Source: Actinernus sp. WN-2022 (Eukaryota > Cnidaria > Anthozoa > Actiniaria > Actinernidae). Taken from it: a stretch of DNA of 64,000 nucleotides. A program made the position numbers and the translations under genes. The stretch lies in the NCBI GenBank assembly GCA_030867875.1, contig JAOWCC010000019.1, forward strand, positions 29,780,966-29,844,965. The letters are read 5' to 3'. The notes below the pieces were generated by a model that worked only from the letters and a program-made list of their open reading frames with translations, had not been told where the DNA came from and did no database searches. This document shows positions 10,770 through 22,504 of this stretch, piece by piece (within the stretch, counting starts at the first letter, position 1; each line of letters begins with the position of its first letter).

Positions 10770-11390
10770 CCCCATTTGTACGCTGAGTATAGCCTGCGAA
10801 GAGCCTCTTCTTGATGGAAGTCCCCCGCTCTCCATTTCTACGCTGAGTATAGCCTGGGAAAAGCCTCCTCTTGATGGGAGTCCCCCGCTCTCCATTTCTA
10901 CGCTGAGTATAGCCTGCGAAGAGCCTCTTCTTGATGGGAGTCCCACCCCGCTCTCCATTTGTACGCTGAGTATAGCCTGCGAAGAGCCTCCTCTTGATGG
11001 AAGTCTCAGCCCGCTCTCCATTTCTACGCTGAGTATAGCCTGGGAAAAGCCTCCTCTTGATGGGAGTCCCCCGCTCTCCATTTCTACGCTGAGTATAGCC
11101 TGCGAAGAGCCTCTTCTTGATGGGAGTCCCACCCCGCTCTCCATTTCTACGCTGAGTATAGCCTGCGAAGTATCTCTTCTTGATGGGAGTTCCAACCCGC
11201 TCTCCATTTCTACGCTGAGTATAGCCTGCGAAGAGCCTCCTCTTGATGGGAGTCCCCCCGCTCTCCATTTCTACGCTGAGTATAGACTGCGAAAAGTCTC
11301 TTCTTGTTGGGAGTCCCACCCCGCTCTCCATTTCTACGCTGAGTATAGCCTGCGAAGAGCCTCTTCTTGATGGGATTCCGGTGATTTCAT
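10770..11390. repeat. Minisatellite, ten units of about 60-66 bp
   Basis: Each unit contains cgctctccatttctacgctg, agtatagcctgcgaag and a tcttgatggg tail. Units vary by 2-4 bp through optional ccacc insertions. Several frames on both strands stay open for 170-265 codons (minus 10621-11418, minus 10689-11207, plus 10732-11370) because the unit has few stops. This is read-through, not evidence of a repeat protein. The adjoining 10621-10700 block (ggaggaaaacaggag...) also looks repetitive. Confidence 0.9.
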
Positions 11391-12108
11391 CTTTCCATTT
11401 GAATGGTACACTTTTCAAACTTTTAATATTAATTATCCTCGCGATGATTTTTTTATTATAACTTCTTTTGTAGTCAGTTTAACACATTCGTTGTATGGGT
11501 TAACTCCTGTTGCCTCACTAGTACTGGGGACTTTGCCGAAAAAACCGTGCTCCATGTGGGAAAATATAGGGGCTTAGCAAAGCCCACACGGTCGGTACAA
11601 AAGTTAAAAAAGAGTCGGGAGTCCTTACTTACAGACCCAGCCAACTACGTGTACCATGTGCAGCCATCTGGAACCGTGTTTAGCCATTCTTAAGGTTTGC
11701 GTAGGTGTAAGTGTCGTTTATGCAACAGAATTTACGCGTGTTGCATAAAACGTTTAAGGCCTGAACGTAAGTGGAAAATCGCACGTAAATTTACGGGACC
11801 CCTGGATGTCCCGTGTATTTAGGGGTGTCATATAAAACATTCATTTTGTTTGCTTTTTGTTTTAAAATGATACTTCAAATTCGTATTGTGACTTGCTTCT
11901 GAAGTGATTCTAAACTCGTTCTTATAATAATTTGTTTTCCATTTAAGGATAATTAAATTACACTAACCTATAAATACATATTCGGGTAATTATATGGGTT
12001 GGAATAATTACGATTTTTTACATAACGTGATAGTCTTTAATAAAATATTCAGTTGGACTTCACTGGTCGTATCCTAATATTTGAAGTTCTTTCAGTAATA
12101 TTGAATGC
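11391..12108. other. No gene seen
   Basis: AT-rich noncoding sequence. The only structure noticed is a perfect 10-bp hairpin at about 11728-11758 (TTTATGCAAC / GTTGCATAAA). Confidence 0.5.
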
Positions 12109-13170
12109 GTCTAGACGTATTTGGGATCGAAAAGAAAACTTATTGCATATTCTTAGTTCGTCTAGTATAAAAATAGGCACCCAATGGCTGCATGTGTTTA
12201 CTGCATGCTATTATTAGGAATGAGATGCTGAGAGTGAGAAGATAGATGAAATAATGCAAAATTTATTTACATGTACAAAAATTGTTATGCATCAAGGTTG
12301 GACATTTGTTGACTGGGATTACGCAAATTCTTCCAAAACATATTGAGCACACTGTTTTGACAAAATAAATAAACGGCCTAACCCTAAGAACATGGATGTT
12401 TTTGCCTCAGTATGTACACAGTTATCCACTACTTCTCAGTTGACAGAGCTTGCAGCCTAAGTCTAAGAACGGTATAGAATATTATTTCAGCGGCAGAATC
12501 ATATTTCAGCTTGCCTGTTTGATGCCCATTTCAGACCACGTGACAGTTCTCTAGAGAATTGTACTTTTTTTCAATACATTTCGTTTTGGTATACATGTAC
12601 ATAAAACAACAAAAAAATTTTTAGTCAAGGGAAAAGTCAAGCTGAATGGGTCTATTATAATTTTGAAAGCATATTAAAATTATAAGAAAAACTTAAAATG
12701 GCTTTCAAGGACACGAGTTAAAACAAGTATGTAAGCTTAATTATTGGTAGTAATCATGAGTAAAACGATTTTGTTTTAAGATTTTGGATAAGTCCAGAAA
12801 TAAATGTTGTGCAAGGTCATGGTATCTTTAAGGACGATCATGCAGGGCCAGAAGATTGAGCAAGTGAAATTCTAACCTGAGATCGGCCCTTCTGTTGAGA
12901 ATATCGACCGAAAGGACCTAAAACTTGAAAGCATGTTTCATAATCTTTCATTCCAGCGGTTTGACACACATTTTGAAAGCTGTATTATTTTTTTTGTAAA
13001 CTTCTTCGCGTTTGCCAGTCCTGGAAACGAGGTCATTCGAACTTGTCGCAAAGCACGATGGGAAGTTTTAACTGACATAACACGACAGCATAGTGTCTTA
13101 GACACAAAAATGGGCACAAGACGCATTATGTGACTGGTCGAACAAAGTTTTCTTTGCCCAAATACGTCTA
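12109..13170. mobile_element. Possible TIR element, about 1.06 kb
   Basis: The left side has gcgtctagacgtatttggg and a nearby aagaaaactt. The right side, in reverse complement, has gcgtgtagacgtatttggg and aagaaaactt. Matching continues patchily outward. No transposase frame is visible and target duplications were not found, so the exact ends are uncertain. The short frames at 12933-13133 are not convincing. Confidence 0.45.
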
Positions 13171-13276
13171 CACGCTTTATGCGTCTTTAGTATAAAACGT
13201 TGATATTTGTCGCCAACCGTAATAGCTTCTAGTTTATTATTGACTAGTATTTATAGTCTACAAAAACGTTATAGGT

Positions 13277-13989
13277 TTAAAGTGCCAATAACCCCCAAAT
13301 AAATATTTTTGACGTCTATTCTGTATAGCGCCCTGACAAAGAATTCGAAAAAATAAAAGTGAAAAAACAAAACTTCGACGATTTTACTGGCGTCAAAGTT
13401 AGCGAAAACATCCGTTTTGGGCTTCCTGTTTCCAGTTGGAAGTCAGCGCGAGTCTTGGTGAGGGCCTGGAATTATGACGTCAATCGAGCGCATTTTACTA
13501 CAACTACCAGAATCCTTTGCACGGTTTCTTTTGTTCCTTTAATTTAGACTATTGTCTTGGTATTCTCAAAGGAGTTGGAAAATCTGAATAAGAAAAAGAA
13601 TTCAAAAAGGAAAAAACGTCCTATTATAGTCTAATCAATAGGAAATAAACTCCATCACAAGAAAGAGCACAACGAAATTAGTAAATTTACCAAGTTTGGT
13701 GATATTTCATTGGATATTTATCATGTGGTGAGCTTGCAAGAGTCGCAGAAATAAGAGACGTTTGTATGGGATTGAACGAACGCCTCACTACATACACGTC
13801 ACAGGCCACTGGTCTCCAGGCTCCCAAAGGGAATTGAAAACTGACGGCCACATGTTCTGGTTCTCAACTTTGAAACGCCGTAAAAAAAATACTGTTGAGT
13901 TTTAGCCTCCTATTTTTGCCTTAAGTTCTAAATAATGGTTTAAAGTTTCAATTCAAAAAAAATAATTTTTGGGGTTATAGGCACTTTAA
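13277..13989. mobile_element. TIR element, about 713 bp
   Basis: Left end ttaaagtgccaataaccccc; the right end in reverse complement reads ttaaagtgcctataacccca. The similarity continues over about 38 bp with an A/T-rich stretch. Non-autonomous: the 62-codon frame at 13359-13547 has no recognisable content. Confidence 0.65.
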
Positions 13990-14030
13990 GACATAAACAT
14001 GATTTAATTTACCTTGTACGAAAAGCATCT

Positions 14031-14150
14031 GGGCCCGGTTCCTGAAAGCCCGATTAGCGCTAATCCTGGATTAACTCGCAACAAAACATATTAGTTGTCA
14101 TGGTAATTAACTCTGGATTAGCGCTAATCTGGCTTTCGGGAACCGGGCCC
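14031..14150. mobile_element. MITE-like foldback, 120 bp
   Basis: Nearly complete inverted repeat: GGGCCCGGTTCC at the left and its complement ggaaccgggccc at the right. Inside, both arms carry a GATTAGCGCTAATC palindrome and a TGGATTAA block. The spacer is about 30 bp. No coding capacity. Confidence 0.85.
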
Positions 14151-15032
14151 TGAAGAACACGAAATTAACGAGAATTCTTACAAAGAAGGTACAGTTACTT
14201 GACCTAAAGATTAGGCTGTATAAAGAGAAACTTTACACGCGATAACTAAGCTTGATTCATGTAAACTAAATACTTTAAAATTCATCATTTCTTCAATGCT
14301 GTTTTCTGGAAATAAATTTTAATTACTGTTAGTATTCCAATATTTATATTTTTCACAAAACCCACCGAACCTCTATTATATATAATATGACACAAACTCA
14401 AAGGTGTACTAAATTCTTTATGCATATCTTAACTGTATTTGTTTATAATAACCATTCACTCTACGTGTGGCCTAAAGGAACCTGTAAATCAACACGCAGC
14501 TCGAACAGAACGAGAACACGAAGTACATTGTATGTTTCATGCAACACCTGTAAGTGTACCAGTAACGGATTCTTAAGTGTCCCTCTATGTATGAAAGATG
14601 TGCTAACAGTCGCGTACCACATGTCCCTGTCGGATTCGAACCAACTACCTTATGGAAGGCATACCATTGGGATGGTGCGGTGTGGCGGGCTGTGTTGAGA
14701 TGAACTCGATTAATTGAAGCAGACACGATTGAGATCAGATGTACCGAGTATGAGATCGTAGTAACGCAACAATAAAAGGATATGACGCATTCAATCCTGT
14801 TTGGACATTTTGTTTCGGTTATGAAACCATAGAAACAGTTTAGTATGCAACATAAAGTGGTCTGGGTTCATGTAACTAAGGTGGGCCTTGATTCGCTTTA
14901 AACGGGAGTTGCTCGATCTGTTCAGATATTTCACTATTGCAGAACCCTAGTATAGTAACAAAATACTGACAACAGAAGTTAGAATTTACATACACATATT
15001 ATTATATGTACATGTACAAAAATACAAGACAT
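14151..15032. other. No gene; one weak tRNA-like block
   Basis: On the minus strand, 14626-14700 contains ggttcgaatcc, a perfect polymerase III box B, preceded by a poor anticodon-arm-like region. Box A is not convincing, so I treat it as a decayed SINE head rather than a tRNA. The overlapping frames 14387-14698 and 14472-14726 have no recognisable content. Confidence 0.35.
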
Positions 15033-17713
15033 CAATACACGCCTTTCATAAGTTTTACTTCCGGTTACGAAAACGAGGCTCCAGGTGGTTTGAAATCCAA
15101 GATGGCGGACAACTGCACAGTCTCAGCTAGAAAGTACCTCCGAAAATACTCCCAAAAGTATGTTATTCAGTAAATCATACCTGTGTTTGGTTTTACAATC
15201 ACTGTATTTATGTCCATGTGTAGTCTGCATTATTTTAGTATATTGTTTAGCGCACAGAAAAGTACTTTTCTACTTGATCAAGTCATTGGTCATTTCCGAA
15301 CAATGTACACCCGACAGGTTGCAAATCTAAAAAAAATTGCAGCTTACAGAGGACGATATTAATTATTTCAGGGGCATCTTTCCGTCGAAGATATCTAAGC
15401 TAACTTAAAGGAGTCGGAAATATCTTCTGCCTAAAGTAAATTAGTATTGTGGTCTAAAATTGAGGCAAAGTGATTTATGAGGTGCAAAGCAAATTTTAGT
15501 TTATTTCTGATAGGCTGTTTAATAAGCTCATGTCATGATATCTAATCTCTTTTGCTATTTAATGCAGCAAGTGAAGTGCTATCGATGGGAAATGTAACTA
15601 CTGTTCACCTAACAGAAAACAAACATTGGAAAAAGCTGGAGTCAACTGATAAGATGCAGGCAACGAGTATACCGAAACAGCAGCCATTATACTGGATAAC
15701 AATCCAGACATAGTTCCAGTTAGAATATGGTTTATCCGTTCATAGTTCCCCATAGCCGTTTCACTTACATTTTGTACAGAACTTTTACATTAATAAAGAA
15801 TGATAGCACGTTTTCCTTCCCCTATCCCTACTCATTATATGGTAAATTCAATTTTTTCATACCCTTTTTTCACATTGTATACAATACCTTCAATGTATAT
15901 TCCCTGACTTTGTATCACTTACATTATTGTGTAACAGCATACGGTATTGATTTTATTATTCATATACCATTAAAATAAGTTTATCTGTAGTTAGAATATA
16001 TCTAGCAGAGGCTTTTGGACACTGCTTGGGCTTTTTGAATGGAATTCAAATTTCTAACACTACCATTTTGTACAAAATATTCTTTTGTGCAATTATTGAT
16101 AATTTGATAATTATATATAATGAAAAGCTTAGCACAAACCGATTGTAATTAGTAGTGGTTCCTTAATTCCCCTATCCCTGCATGCTTTGTGTGGTATATT
16201 AGCTCACCCTATCTAGGGTTTTAGCCAGTCAAATAAGGGGAGATGGGGCAGGGGTGCCAATGCCCTCCTTTCCCCAAGCAACTTCCCCCACTCCCTTCAC
16301 TCTCATATCATCAGGCCACCACATTGTTATATCAGTTATTGTTTATTTAGCAGCTCTCACTACTCATAATTTTCCTTTTTTTTAGTGTTTTTCTCATTTC
16401 TGATTTTGCTTCACCTTACCCCAAACCTTCTGGGCTAAAACCCTGCTATCCATACACACATTATCACTCATCTTTATGATTCCCCCAATTTCATGTGGAC
16501 TAATTTTAATATCACCTTCAACCACCACTTAGTTAACACCTATTTTACCAGTTAATAGTTTTAATATGTTTGTTACAATTTATTTAGTACTCAATGTTTT
16601 CATATTTTTATTGACCTGGATTGCTTGTATAGCCACTGTTTATAAGTGGTATTCCCTCAGTTCCCATATTACTGTTAGCCTCAATTAAACATTTATTTCA
16701 GTAAATGATATTTCTCCCTTCTCTCAAACATTATAAAAATCATACTAGACCTGAAATATTTTAGAAGATGATAATCCTGTGTAGAAACTAATATTATTTT
16801 TTATTTCCTTGAAGAAGAAAAACGAGCAGGTTTTTCAATAGCGGTCGGTTGAATCTGTATTTTCATCGTTTGACTGATGCCCATTGATTGAATATCATCA
16901 ACAGTATTTTCTTCATTCTGGTAGCTGTAGCTATCATTGTTCCCAAGAGCCAGAATTATGCTTGAAGATTTCTCTTCTCTTGAGTACGTTGACACCAAGG
17001 GAACATATTTTTCCGGGAATGCCTGTACCTAATACGACGCCGGATGCCCGCATACTTCAAATATCACTTTTCTGGGGCTTCTTGGTGAAGCAGATTCATT
17101 GTTTGATTCATTGTTTCTGGGGATAGGGTTCTTTGTATTTCAGGGTGTTGTTTTGCTTTAGAAGACAGTAGTTTTCTTTGTGTTACATATGTGGTGATCT
17201 GTAACACCAAGAAACCCCCACTTCCCTCAAAGTTATACGTTAACTGAACAACCATAAGTTAGTCATATTTCAAGCAACCGTATCAGCCATACTCTTTCTC
17301 AGTTTTGGGTCGGCTTACACTACAAATCACGTCTCAAGAGTTATTCCAGTACATAGTGTACACAGCAATGCAGTATTTCATACGGCGTGTGCTTTTTGTG
17401 GTACTGATCTGTTGAGATTTTCAACAAAAGTTAATAGTTTAAAAGTTTCATCCGCGCTCTTTCGGTATTTTGCCCAAAACGTGGACGTTTTTCATGCAAA
17501 TCATCAGTTAATATACGGTAGACTATACATGAACATAAATACAGTGATTCTGAAGCCAAATTCAGGTACGATCTACTAAATAACACACTTTTCGAGTCCT
17601 TTTCGGAGGTACTTTCTAGCTGAGACTGAGCAGTTGTCCGCCATCTTGGATTTCAAACCACCTGGAGCCTCGTCTTCGTGACCGGAAGTAAAACTTATGA
17701 AAGGCGTGTATTG
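15033..17713. mobile_element. DNA transposon with about 200-bp diverged TIRs, 2.68 kb
   Basis: The left end begins caatacacgcctttcataag; the right end in reverse complement begins the same way. Similarity runs through acttccggt, gaggctccaggtggtttg, aaatccaagatggcggac and ctagaaagtacctccgaaaa, then more weakly to about 200 bp. The interior is AT-rich with no transposase. Two short minus-strand frames (17255-17064 and 16998-16801, 63 and 65 codons) may be pieces of one lost protein but match nothing I know. A YY1-like site (AAGATGGCGG) sits in each TIR. Target duplication unclear. Confidence 0.75.
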
Positions 17714-17817
17714 GCATGGTTTAATCAACATATATCGTAATTCCAGGGACCATTTAAGAGCCCCCTATAAAAAAGAAATTCCAGCTCCCTTGTCCATTTC
17801 ATCTTGCCTTATAGCTG

Positions 17818-17970
17818 CCACAGTTTAGCCTCCTCTGCAGGCATCTCTAGATGAAGCCTTTTAAGAAGCTTAAGAAAATCGGGCATCCTGTGGTATAATG
17901 AGAGCAGATAGGAAATGACCCCTCTGTCATATAAATAGATGCCTGTGGAGGAAGCTAGCCACAGTTGTCT
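17818..17970. repeat. Imperfect inverted repeat, MITE-like
   Basis: Arms around 17826-17851 (tagcctcctctgcaggcatc) and 17935-17962 (gatgcctgtggaggaagcta) pair with few mismatches around a spacer of about 85 bp. Confidence 0.5.
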
Positions 17971-18279
17971 TACATGTATTTTAAAATTTCGTGGAATATG
18001 AGATAATTATATATGATCTTAATTAAATATTCAGGCATGAAACTTTGAATGAATCAATGGCATAAAAAATTATGTACATAATACGGTTATAATTTAAGGT
18101 TATCGTATACCTTCAGGGTACTGTTCCGGATAAAATTAAGTAGCGTCTCGAATATTCGTCGTATTTAGATAAATTATACCTCATTTTAAAGCTTATAAAA
18201 TTGGCTACAACGATATACCTAAGGTTTGTAATTTTGATAAAAGTGCGATTTTTAAATAAACTTCTTTTCCGAACAAGCG

Positions 18280-18600
18280 AGTTGGTTTCCAAAAGCTCCA
18301 ACTCCACGGCAATTTAATGAATTTCAGATCGGTTTGCTTTTCTGGACTCCCACAGTCCTTGTTTACGAAACAGTGTCGGCGATTGTGGAAATTCGAAGCC
18401 GTTCTGAAGATATTTTGGTCTTCGTGAAACTGCTAACGCACAATCCAAGTATAGTTGCGAGAATCGCTCTCAGCGCCTCTCTTTTGAAAATAAAAAAAAT
18501 CGCCGACACAATCTTTTAGCTGATATAATTGCGAACAATCTGTGAAAATTTGAAGAAATTCGCACAAATTCGCGTCGAGTTGGAGCTTTTTTCAAACTAT
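18280..18600. repeat. Nested inverted repeats
   Basis: The outer arms share aaaagctccaactc (18291-18304) with its exact complement gagttggagctttt (about 18577-18590) and weaker flanking similarity over about 50 bp. An inner pair gtgtcggcgat / atcgccgacac lies at about 18373 and 18498. Probably a foldback element. The frames 18334-18519 and 18470-18721 overlap it. Confidence 0.45.
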
Positions 18601-18845
18601 GTTTAGAACGAAAATAGAAAGTCAAGAAAACGCTCTGAAAAGTTTTAGCCAGCCGGCGAGACTGATTCTGGTGCCCCGCCTCTTTCACAGCAATCAAACA
18701 CCTTCTATAAAAAGCAGCCAATGATGTTCAACCAGTGACTGGGAAATGTCACAGTCAAAACTGGCTTCCCACCAGCAGCATGAAAGCAACACAATCAAAG
18801 GTCTTCGCGCTCAGTTGAGTTTCGCGTTTTCAATCACTCTTCATT

Positions 18846-19118
18846 ATGGGCAAAACCAAGAATAAACCGGTCAAACGCCAGAATAAGGCAATTGAAACGG
18901 CAAAGGATAAACCAGCTAAAGACAAGAAGAAGGCAAAACCAAAGCACAATGAAAGCAGACCAAACGGACGCGGAAGACGAAAGAAAAGCACGAGGACAGA
19001 TAAATTACCCGAAGAATCAGCTCATGAATATATGCTCCGGAAAATGTCAGAGATTGGGCATGTTGTTGTAGAAATACTTAAGAGGAATCAAGTGGCCTAT
19101 AAATGTACAACAAAATAG
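18846..19118 (+). CDS. Small lysine-rich hypothetical protein, 90 aa
   Basis: The ATG at 18846 has a good vertebrate-style context (A at -3, G at +4). The product is strongly basic: residues 1-58 are mostly Lys, Arg, Asn, Pro and Asp with a GRGRRKKS-type nuclear-localisation-like cluster near 47-54. Residues 59-85 (ESAHEYMLRKMSEIGHVVVE...) look like an amphipathic helix. The stop TAG is at 19116-19118. No transposon repeat was recognised over the frame, unlike most open frames here. It could be a small nuclear protein gene, a terminal exon, or a chance frame. No homologue recognised. Confidence 0.4.
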   Translation: MGKTKNKPVKRQNKAIETAKDKPAKDKKKAKPKHNESRPNGRGRRKKSTRTDKLPEESAHEYMLRKMSEIGHVVVEILKRNQVAYKCTTK

Positions 19119-19839
19119 TTTAGCCACTGGTAATAAGAATATATAATTTCGAACATTTCTTTGATTTGTTCCTCTTTCTTGAACTCCAAGGACCAGATAC
19201 TTGTTTTGAAGAAGACATATACGGATAATTTTAGCGAATACGCTTCAATTAAATTTACGATGACATATTTATGTGAGAAACGATTCGATACAACGCTGAC
19301 AACAAAGTGCAGAGCGAATCCCGCGCTTAGCTACGGTTGAATGCTCATGACGATTGATGTGGTGTATGAGCTGTCAATCAAAATATGTAACGCAATCTTC
19401 GGTAAAATGTTTCTTTTTGATATTTCTCCGTCGAGATAAAAGAAAATTCAACCATTTTTTTTTCTGTTGGATACTTAACACTCTAAACTTTGTTTTTACG
19501 TGAAAAAATATTTTTGTGAAAAATTCGGCTCTGAAGCTATACGATAGCCTTAAGAGCAGATACATGTACTGTAGCTTGTAGAAACTTACATTATTTTAGA
19601 TATTAGAAGATATTCATTAATATACCTTCTAATGATATATCCATTGTTTTTCCAAACGTGTGAACTAGTTTGGCCTTAAAATATTCTTGTCACAGGAACA
19701 GCCATGAAACAATACATGCACTTCCAAAATGGCAACGCCTCTTGATGTACACAAACAACTTTGAATCCTTAAAAGGAAACAAAAACTGAAATTAAGGGTA
19801 AAGTACTTAAATGCATGCACCAATAATTCATACTAGATC
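19119..19839. other. No gene seen
   Basis: AT-rich sequence downstream of the small basic frame. The minus frame 19374-19565 has no recognisable content. Confidence 0.5.
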
Positions 19840-19995
19840 TATAGACCCATTCGAAAAATGGCATCCAATTTAACTATTGTTTAGGACTGACTAGCGTTGC
19901 TTACACATTCAAAAGCTTTTGTGTTGACTGACTAAGCCCGACATGTTCACGTTACCAGGGCAATAGCTTTTTAAATTGGATGCCATGGGTCTATA
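19840..19995. mobile_element. MITE, about 156 bp
   Basis: Ends TATAGACCCAT at left and atgggtctata at right, followed inward on both sides by GGCATCCAATTTAA or its complement; the left arm has a short tcgaaaaat insertion. A TA at each end may be the target duplication. Confidence 0.75.
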
Positions 19996-20423
19996 TGAAG
20001 CACGTTAACACGAAAAGGGCTTTATTTGGCAACAAAGGCTCCTTTTGTGTTAACATATATATATGCCTCAATTAACTTGCAAATAATTGAGTACTTAATT
20101 TTTCACTTTAAGAGATACATGTATACCACACTTTCCTGTTTTTCATTTAAAGAGAAAATGACAGTATCTGACGTTTCTGGTCTTTGTATCCCATAATTTT
20201 TCTGTCCGAGTCTGAAAAGACAAATTAGTTCCTAATCGATAGGAAACACTGCATATTGTTTTTGCTGTTAATTAAGTGCCAGCCAAACAGATCTTGCTAG
20301 ATTAGTTGAATATGTAATATTTATACTGAATATATTGAATATGTAGTATGTTTATAAGGGAAAGTGTTGGGATTATTCAGTTATAAATTTGGTTCTGCAT
20401 ATCTCACTCAAATAGTCTAATTT

Positions 20424-20686
20424 TATGCACCTATCAATGTTAAGGGAGGGAGGAGGGCGGGCAAGGGGTGGGGATTTGACATTTTGTCCTAACAAAAATT
20501 TTTCTCACCCTTGAGACAATATGTTTGGTCAAAAATATGAAATATCTGCCCTGTCTTCCTTGTTTCCTATAAATATAAATACCCTGGGCAAGCAGCATAT
20601 GTCAAAATCCCCACCATCAGGGTAGCCCTGCCTGTCAAATCCCCACCCCTTGCACCCCCTCAGGCTTAACATTGATAGGTGCATTA
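20424..20686. mobile_element. MITE-like TIR element, about 263 bp
   Basis: The left has tgcacctatcaatgttaag followed by a G-rich block and gggtggggatttgaca. The right has the complement: tgtcaaatccccaccc, a C-rich block, and cttaacattgataggtgca. TIRs of about 60 bp with a length-variable G/C tract. Confidence 0.75.
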
Positions 20687-21189
20687 GGATAGCTGGATGT
20701 AAAGTAAATAAAGTAGGCTGTCCGTGTATGGGGCTAGCTGATTAGAACCACCACATATTATGTGCTTGTGTGTTGATCTTAAGATTAGGAAAGGTATTTT
20801 CTAGTATTTCTGATCAAAATAAGTACATAATTTAATGTAGTTCATTGCAATGCAAAACTTAATCTAGCTTAGGCTGGAGGAGAGAGTACATTGTTTCGCC
20901 GTGTAGCACATTGAAACCCATTAAAACCTTGAGAAATGCTATCACTTTGAAGTTTAGGTTTACCCAATTTGAGACACATTATAAACTTTTTGGGTTTTAG
21001 GAAGGAAGACCCATTTCTTGTTAACATATATGTCTCATACAGATATAGGCATGACTTTCATCTTTAAAAAAAAATATATATAGGTTAATTAATATGAATT
21101 TGGGAAAAATGTATTAGTCAGGCCTCTATGCATGATTATATGGTGTCAGAGCTCCTAAGGATACAGTCGTATACATGTATGTACGATGT
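20687..21189. other. No gene seen
   Basis: AT-rich noncoding sequence leading to the truncated 5' end of the LINE. Contains short (TA)n stretches near 21070. Confidence 0.45.
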
Positions 21190-21677
21190 ATATCATTTAT
21201 CTTTTCAACTTTTCATGTGGCAGTGGTATTAGCTCGAAAGCTTATACAGGTGTTGCTGTTTTTGTGAGGAATAACATTAAAGTTATCGAAGTCTGCAGAT
21301 CCAAGCTATACGAACTTATTACCCTTACAGTCCTACTCCCATCTGGCCATCGAATGCTTGTGTGTGGAGCCTATCACCCCCCAGCGGCCAAATATCCTGA
21401 GCAGAACTTTATAGACCATTTGATAGATACTATTGACCACTACTTAGATGATAATCCTGATAGTGTTGTAATATTTGGTGGAGATCTAAATCGTCTTAAT
21501 CTGGATCGTTTACAATCACTTACAGAACTAACTGCTCTTGTTGACTTCCCCACTAGAGGTGAGGCAATCCTGGATAATTGTCTTACGAATAGACCTGATC
21601 TTTTCCGCAAATGTTATCCTATACAAGCGACGATGCGCACGGGATCACAAAGGAGTTGTGGTACCAGCCGCAACTAA
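21186..21677 (+). pseudogene. LINE endonuclease domain, C-terminal part
   Basis: About 163 codons. GVAVFVRNN, the CGAYHPP block, FGGDLNRLNLD (the G-D-x-N metal/phosphate-binding motif of AP-endonuclease-like LINE nucleases) and LDNCLTNRPDLF are visible. The N-terminal half with the catalytic Glu is missing. The final S/T-D-H motif has slipped to the next frame (RDHKGVVV at about 21638), so the frame ends in unrelated residues. This domain nicks target DNA to prime reverse transcription in intact elements. Confidence 0.8.
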
Positions 21678-22482
21678 GCTCAAACCCATACAGATTAAAT
21701 ATCAACTAAGAGACTGTACAGAACATCGTAAAACTGCTTTCCAGATTAATATCAAGAATGAAAACTGGAATGAGGTATTGTCAGCCAGTAATGTTGCTGT
21801 TTCAAAACTTGAATCCAAAATACTTGGACACCTGGATGCATGCCTGCCACGTAGAACTGTTTCCATGTCTACTCGAGACCCTGTGTGGATCACTCCACTT
21901 GTTAAATCCCTGCTTAGAGACAGGTCCAAGCTATCAATCTCGAACACTGAGCATCTAAAAACTATTAATAAGAGAATTTCCGAAATTATCTCTGACAATC
22001 GTAGGAACCTTGGAGCTCCTGGTAATTTAGGCACTCGGACCTGGTGGAAAAGGGTAGACTCACTGTCAAATAGGAAGGCTAATAAAGTACTGTCATTTGA
22101 TAAAGATGCATTGAATGAGCTTAACCAATACTTTGGCAGATTGTGCAACGACAATAACTATATTGAACCTGAGCTTGTTAGTACTGACAATGAGAACCAT
22201 ATCCCTGAGATTACTGAACTCCAGACGTTGGACATTTTGAGTAAATTAAAGAAAACTGCAACTGGCCCTGATCTCATCCCCTATTGGGTTTGGAAGGACC
22301 ATGCAGACCTTCTATCACATGTGGTCACAAAGGTCTGGAACATGTCCCTGCACACACAAACCTGGCCTATTTTCTGGAAGGAAGCAAATATAAACCCTGT
22401 ACCTAAGATTGACATACCTCTTGTAAACTCTGATTATAGAGGGATAAATGTAACCTCGGTGATTGCAAGAGCCTTTGAGTGA
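21620..22482 (+). pseudogene. LINE linker and N-terminal RT region
   Basis: Continues from RDHKGVVV through a linker (WWKRVDSLS, FGRLCND) into the RT N-terminus: TGPDLIPYWVWKD, WKEANINPVPK and NSDYRGINVTSV, which correspond to the GPDGI, W..A...PI.K and yRPISl blocks of LINE RTs. Stop TGA at 22480-22482 immediately after the ...ARAFE block, and the frame changes shortly after. The upstream part 21538-21620 in this frame is a shadow of the endonuclease. Confidence 0.75.
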
Positions 22483-22504
22483 GTGGTCTAGAGAGCTTAT
22501 CTGA

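Noticed and set aside
10621..11418. 265-codon minus frame with MESG...SVE or RRNGER repeats
   Set aside because: Minisatellite read-through; frames change between units with different lengths.
14626..14700. Possible tRNA gene on the minus strand (box B ggttcgaatcc)
   Set aside because: No proper acceptor or D arm and no good box A; more likely a decayed SINE head.
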